64,000 nucleotides of DNA from G963422565 sp963422565. Its GTDB lineage: Bacteria; Pseudomonadota; Alphaproteobacteria; MPNO01. The position numbers and the translations under genes are program-made. The stretch spans positions 2,418,001 to 2,482,000 of the forward strand of contig OY730228.1 in the NCBI GenBank assembly GCA_963422565.1, written 5' to 3'. The notes under the pieces were generated by a model. The model was given only the letters and a program-made list of their open reading frames with translations, did no database searches and was not told where the DNA came from. This document shows positions 60,914 to 64,000 of this stretch, piece by piece (the stretch's first letter is position 1; each line of letters starts with the position of its first letter).

Positions 60914-61031
60914 GGACCGGACCCGTTGGAGGCGTAGGAGGCGGTCGGCCGCGGGTCGCATGCCGACCCCGGCTCGGACGGCCGCCATCCGGCCCCGTCC
61001 GCGCAAACCCGGCATGTCATACGGAGGAACT

Positions 61032-62072
61032 ATGAACAGATACGCAGCCGCCGCCGTTGCCGGCGCGGCGACTCTCGCGATCGCAGCGGGCGCTCAGGCG
61101 CGCGATCAGATTCGGGTGGTCGGCTCCTCGACCGTCTTTCCGTTCTCCACCGCCGTGGCCGAGGCTTTCGGCAAGGGCAGCAAGTTCAAGACCCCGGTGG
61201 TCGAGAGCACCGGTTCGGGCGGCGGGCTGAAGCTGTTCTGCGGCGGCGTCGGCGTCCGCCATCCGGATATCGCGAACGCTTCGCGGCGGATCAAGACGTC
61301 CGAGGTCGACCGCTGCGCCAAGAACGGCGTCACCGACATCACCGAGGTCAAGATCGGTTATGACGGGATCGTGATCGCCAACGCCAAATCGGTCCCGCAG
61401 ATGACGCTGTCGCTCAAGCAGCTCTTCCTGGCCCTGGCCAAGGTGGTGCCGGCCGATGCGGCCGGCGCGAAGCTCCAGGACAACCCGTACACGAAGTGGA
61501 GCGATGTCGACTCGTCCCTGCCGGACAGGAAGATCGAGGTCCTCGGACCGCCGCCGACCTCGGGGACCCGAGACGCCTTCGTCGAGCTCGCCATGGAAGG
61601 GGGCTGCAAGGCGTTCCCGGCCATAAAGGCGATGCGCAAGGCGGACAAGAAGATGTACAAGGCCGTCTGCCACGGCATCCGCGAGGACGGCGCCTTCATC
61701 GAGGCGGGCGAGAACGATGTGCTGATCGTCCAGAAGCTGGTCGCCAACCCCGACGCGTTCGGCGTGTTCGGCTTCGGCTTTCTCGATTCCAACGCCGACC
61801 GCATCCAGGGCTCGCTCGTGGACGGGGTCGCGCCGGAGTTCGAGGCGATCTCCTCGGGCCGGTACCCGATCTCGCGGTCGATGTATTTCTACGTCAAGCA
61901 GGCGCATATCGGCATCATCCCCGGCATCAAGCAATATGTCGCGGAATTCACCAATGATCGCGCCTGGGGGCCGGACGGCTATCTTGTCGAGAAGGGGCTG
62001 ATCCCGCTCTCCGAGGAGGACAGGAAAATGATCCGGAGCGGCGCTGCGGCCGACGCCAAATTGTCGATGTAA
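61032..62072 (+). CDS. pstS: Phosphate ABC transporter binding protein PstS
   Basis: The 346-residue protein has a signal peptide (cleavage after AGAQA), followed by IRVVGSSTVFPFSTAVAEAF, STGSGGGLKLFCGG, DIANASRRIK and PPPTSGTRDAFVELAME, the phosphate-binding loops of PstS. Phosphate-starvation control through the Pho box is expected. A GGAGGAAC ribosome site fixes the ATG at 61032. pstC begins 57 bases later. A Cys pair (GGCKAF, VCHGIR) is seen in many alphaproteobacterial PstS proteins. Confidence 0.94.
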   Translation: MNRYAAAAVAGAATLAIAAGAQARDQIRVVGSSTVFPFSTAVAEAFGKGSKFKTPVVESTGSGGGLKLFCGGVGVRHPDIANASRRIKTSEVDRCAKNGVTDITEVKIGYDGIVIANAKSVPQMTLSLKQLFLALAKVVPADAAGAKLQDNPYTKWSDVDSSLPDRKIEVLGPPPTSGTRDAFVELAMEGGCKAFPAIKAMRKADKKMYKAVCHGIREDGAFIEAGENDVLIVQKLVANPDAFGVFGFGFLDSNADRIQGSLVDGVAPEFEAISSGRYPISRSMYFYVKQAHIGIIPGIKQYVAEFTNDRAWGPDGYLVEKGLIPLSEEDRKMIRSGAAADAKLSM

Positions 62073-62129
62073 TCGTCGCCCGGCCGCCAGGGGACGGCGC
62101 GCAACCCGAACGCGGACGGCATCGCAGCC

Positions 62130-63512
62130 ATGTCACCCACGGCCCTGGTCATCGCGATCTTCGCGCTGGCGCTGTTCGGCTTCTATCTGGGGCGGCGGCG
62201 GGCGTTCGCCGTGGCGGGTGGGCGCCATCGGGCGTTGCGATCCCGTCCCGACTATTACGGCGCCTACGCGGCGCTGTGGTGCGTCGTCCCCGCCGCCGCC
62301 GTCGGCGCCCTGTGGCTGGCCCTCCAACCCGTGATCGTCGAGGAGCTGGTCGTCGCCGGCCTGCCGGAGGCCAAGCGGGCCTTGCCGGCGGACCGCATGT
62401 CGCTGCTGCTCAACGACATCCGCAACGTCGCCTCGGGCGTGATCGCGGGAGGCGCCCGCGACCCCGACATCCTGGCGGCGGCGGCCCATCTCGATCGACT
62501 GACCAGGATCGGCCATATTGCGCTGTTTGCGGTCGGGCTCGCTATCGCGGTGGCGGGGCTCGGCTTGGCGCGCCTCCGGATCGCGCCCGATTTCGCCGCG
62601 CGCGACGCGGTCGAGCGCACGATAAACATGGCCCTGATCGTCTGCTCCTCGATCGCGATCCTGACGACGCTCGGAATCGTCCTCTCGCTGGTCTTCGAGT
62701 CGATCCGCTTCTTCGGCCAGGTGGCGTTTCTCGATTTCATGTTCGGGTTGGAATGGAGCCCGCAGACCGCGCTCCGCGACGACCAGGTGGGGTCGACCGG
62801 CGCCTTCGGGGCGGTTCCGCTGTTCGCCGGCACGCTGCTGATCACCCTGATCGCGATGCTGATCGCGGTGCCGATCGGGCTGTTGTCGGCGATCTATCTG
62901 TCGGACTATGCGAGCGAATGGGTGCGCGGCGTGGTCAAGCCGGCGGTCGAGATCCTCGCCGGCATCCCGACGGTGGTCTATGGCTTCTTCGCGGCGTTGA
63001 CCGTGGCCCCTCAGCTCCGCAGCCTCGGCGAGGCGATCGGCCTCGATGTCGCCTCGGAGAGCGCGCTCGCCGCCGGCGCGGTGATGGGCATCATGATCAT
63101 CCCGTTCATATCCTCGCTCTCCGACGACGTGATGAACGCGGTGCCGCAGGCGCTCCGCCACGGCTCCTATGCGCTCGGGGCGACCAATGCGGAGACCGTG
63201 AAGCGGGTCGTCCTGCCGGCGGCGCTGCCCGGGATCTTCGCCGCCACGCTGCTCGCGGTCAGCCGCGCGATCGGCGAGACCATGATCGTCGTGATGGCCG
63301 CCGGGCTCGCGGCGAACCTGACCGCCAACCCCTTCGAGGCGGTGACCACGGTCACCGTGCAGATCGTCGCGCTGCTGATCGGCGACCAGGAATTCGACAG
63401 CGCCAAGACGCTGGCCGCCTTCGCGCTCGGCCTGGTGCTGTTCTGCATGACCCTGGTGATGAACGTGGTCGCCCTGCATGTGGTGCGCAGATATCGGGAG
63501 CAGTATGACTGA
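62130..63512 (+). CDS. pstC: Phosphate ABC transporter permease PstC
   Basis: The 460-residue permease is longer than the 320-residue Escherichia coli PstC by an N-terminal region with extra helices, a form common in alphaproteobacteria. The transmembrane core has SLVFESIRFFGQVAFLDFMF, GAFGAVPLFAGTLLITLIAM and the coupling loop LRHGSYALGATNAETVKRV. The start at 62130 lacks a strong ribosome site. It overlaps pstA by 8 bases. Confidence 0.93.
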   Translation: MSPTALVIAIFALALFGFYLGRRRAFAVAGGRHRALRSRPDYYGAYAALWCVVPAAAVGALWLALQPVIVEELVVAGLPEAKRALPADRMSLLLNDIRNVASGVIAGGARDPDILAAAAHLDRLTRIGHIALFAVGLAIAVAGLGLARLRIAPDFAARDAVERTINMALIVCSSIAILTTLGIVLSLVFESIRFFGQVAFLDFMFGLEWSPQTALRDDQVGSTGAFGAVPLFAGTLLITLIAMLIAVPIGLLSAIYLSDYASEWVRGVVKPAVEILAGIPTVVYGFFAALTVAPQLRSLGEAIGLDVASESALAAGAVMGIMIIPFISSLSDDVMNAVPQALRHGSYALGATNAETVKRVVLPAALPGIFAATLLAVSRAIGETMIVVMAAGLAANLTANPFEAVTTVTVQIVALLIGDQEFDSAKTLAAFALGLVLFCMTLVMNVVALHVVRRYREQYD

Positions 63513-64000
63513 GACCGCGCAGGCTCCGGGTCACGGCCCGGCGAAGCGGCGCCCGAAGCTGGATCCGGCGCGGCTGCGCCGGCGCCACCGGGCGGAACGG
63601 CGCTTCCAGCTCTACGGCATCGCCGCGCTGGCGATCGCCACCTCGGCGCTGCTCTGGCTGCTGGTCAGCATCGTCGGCCGCGGTTACGGCGCGTTCGTCC
63701 AGACGCATCTGCTGCTCGACGTGCATTTCGACCCGGCGCTGCTCGGCATCTCCGCCGAGGCCACGCCGGAGGCGCTGGCGAGGGCCGATTACGGCGCCGT
63801 CTACAAGGCGGCCCTGCGCGGCGCCTTCCCCGAGGTGACGAAGCGCCGCGACCGCCGCGCGTTGTACCGCCTGTTGAGTCCGGGCGCCGCGGACGATCTC
63901 AGGGAGGCGCTCCGCGACGACCCCGCCTTGCTCGACCGGCGCGCCGCGCTATGGCTGACCGCCTCGGACCATGTCGACATGCTCCGCAAGGGGGCGATCG
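63505..64000 (+). CDS. pstA: Phosphate ABC transporter permease PstA, 5' part (runs off window)
   Basis: The ATG at 63505 lies inside the last codons of pstC (TATGACTGA). The frame reads to the window end and gives a basic N-terminus (RRPKLDPARLRRRHRAERRF), one membrane segment (LYGIAALAIATSALLWLLV) and the periplasmic DUF3333-like domain (TKRRDRRALYRLLSPGAADD) found at the N-terminus of alphaproteobacterial PstA. The permease core is beyond the window. The gene is presumably intact. Confidence 0.85.
   Translation, partial: MTETAQAPGHGPAKRRPKLDPARLRRRHRAERRFQLYGIAALAIATSALLWLLVSIVGRGYGAFVQTHLLLDVHFDPALLGISAEATPEALARADYGAVYKAALRGAFPEVTKRRDRRALYRLLSPGAADDLREALRDDPALLDRRAALWLTASDHVDMLRKGAI

Overview
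The window is GC-rich, densely coded DNA from what looks like an environmental alphaproteobacterium, plausibly Rhodospirillales-like. The inference rests on TAXI and Bug-type solute-binding proteins, many orphan CoxL-like molybdenum hydroxylase subunits, a PhoR-PstSCA locus with an alphaproteobacterial-style Pho box, a MntR-like regulator and LivHMGF plus amidase. No rRNA, tRNA or CRISPR array was seen, so the taxonomy is inference only.

Layout, 0-13.6 kb: a TAXI binding protein is followed by debris (frameshifted thioesterase, broken NnrU gene). Next comes an intact operon of PadR regulator, DUF2141 protein and carotenoid oxygenase. A decayed mobile or defence island follows: broken SLOG/DUF2493 gene, truncated integrase, intact AbiEi-AbiEii pair, vsr, and a dcm gene cut after 16 codons. 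The cut lies at the 3' end of a cytosolic, corrinoid-type reductive dehalogenase gene. That gene is co-transcribed with a CoxL-like hydroxylase. A 66-bp imperfect direct repeat of the dehalogenase tail occurs 7.2 kb away, on the far side of the debris.

13.8-25 kb: a MetE-like zinc protein, a Bug binding protein, and a catabolic cluster of FMN reductase, CoxL/CoxM/CoxS-type hydroxylase, acyl-CoA ligase and enoyl-CoA hydratase. Opposite these lie an iron-dependent alcohol dehydrogenase and a VOC protein. Together they suggest uptake, CoA activation, hydroxylation and ring or side-chain processing of aromatic or halogenated acids.

25-36 kb: a compact defence block on the minus strand, hsdM-hicB-fic-hsdS-darT-darG-DUF433-DUF5615-hsdR. 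From fic to hsdR eight genes are joined by overlaps or gaps of a few bases (the longest gap is 19). A type I restriction-modification system is thus interleaved with DarTG, Fic and a DUF433/DUF5615 pair. This is the most unusual structure in the window.

36-53 kb: nrdB and nrdA with a candidate NrdR box; a third CoxL-like gene translationally coupled to a MntR-type regulator; divergently, a di-heme c-type cytochrome with a PhnD/C/E-like ABC transporter; an IS481-family remnant; a branched-chain-amino-acid/amide-type ABC transporter (LivHMGF) with an amidase; then about 0.9 kb of debris.

53-64 kb: glutathione synthetase, ComM-like ATPase, an opposing amidohydrolase, a second TAXI protein coupled to an MlaF-like ATPase, DUF2461, then phoR, a three-unit Pho box, pstS, pstC and the start of pstA, which runs off the window.
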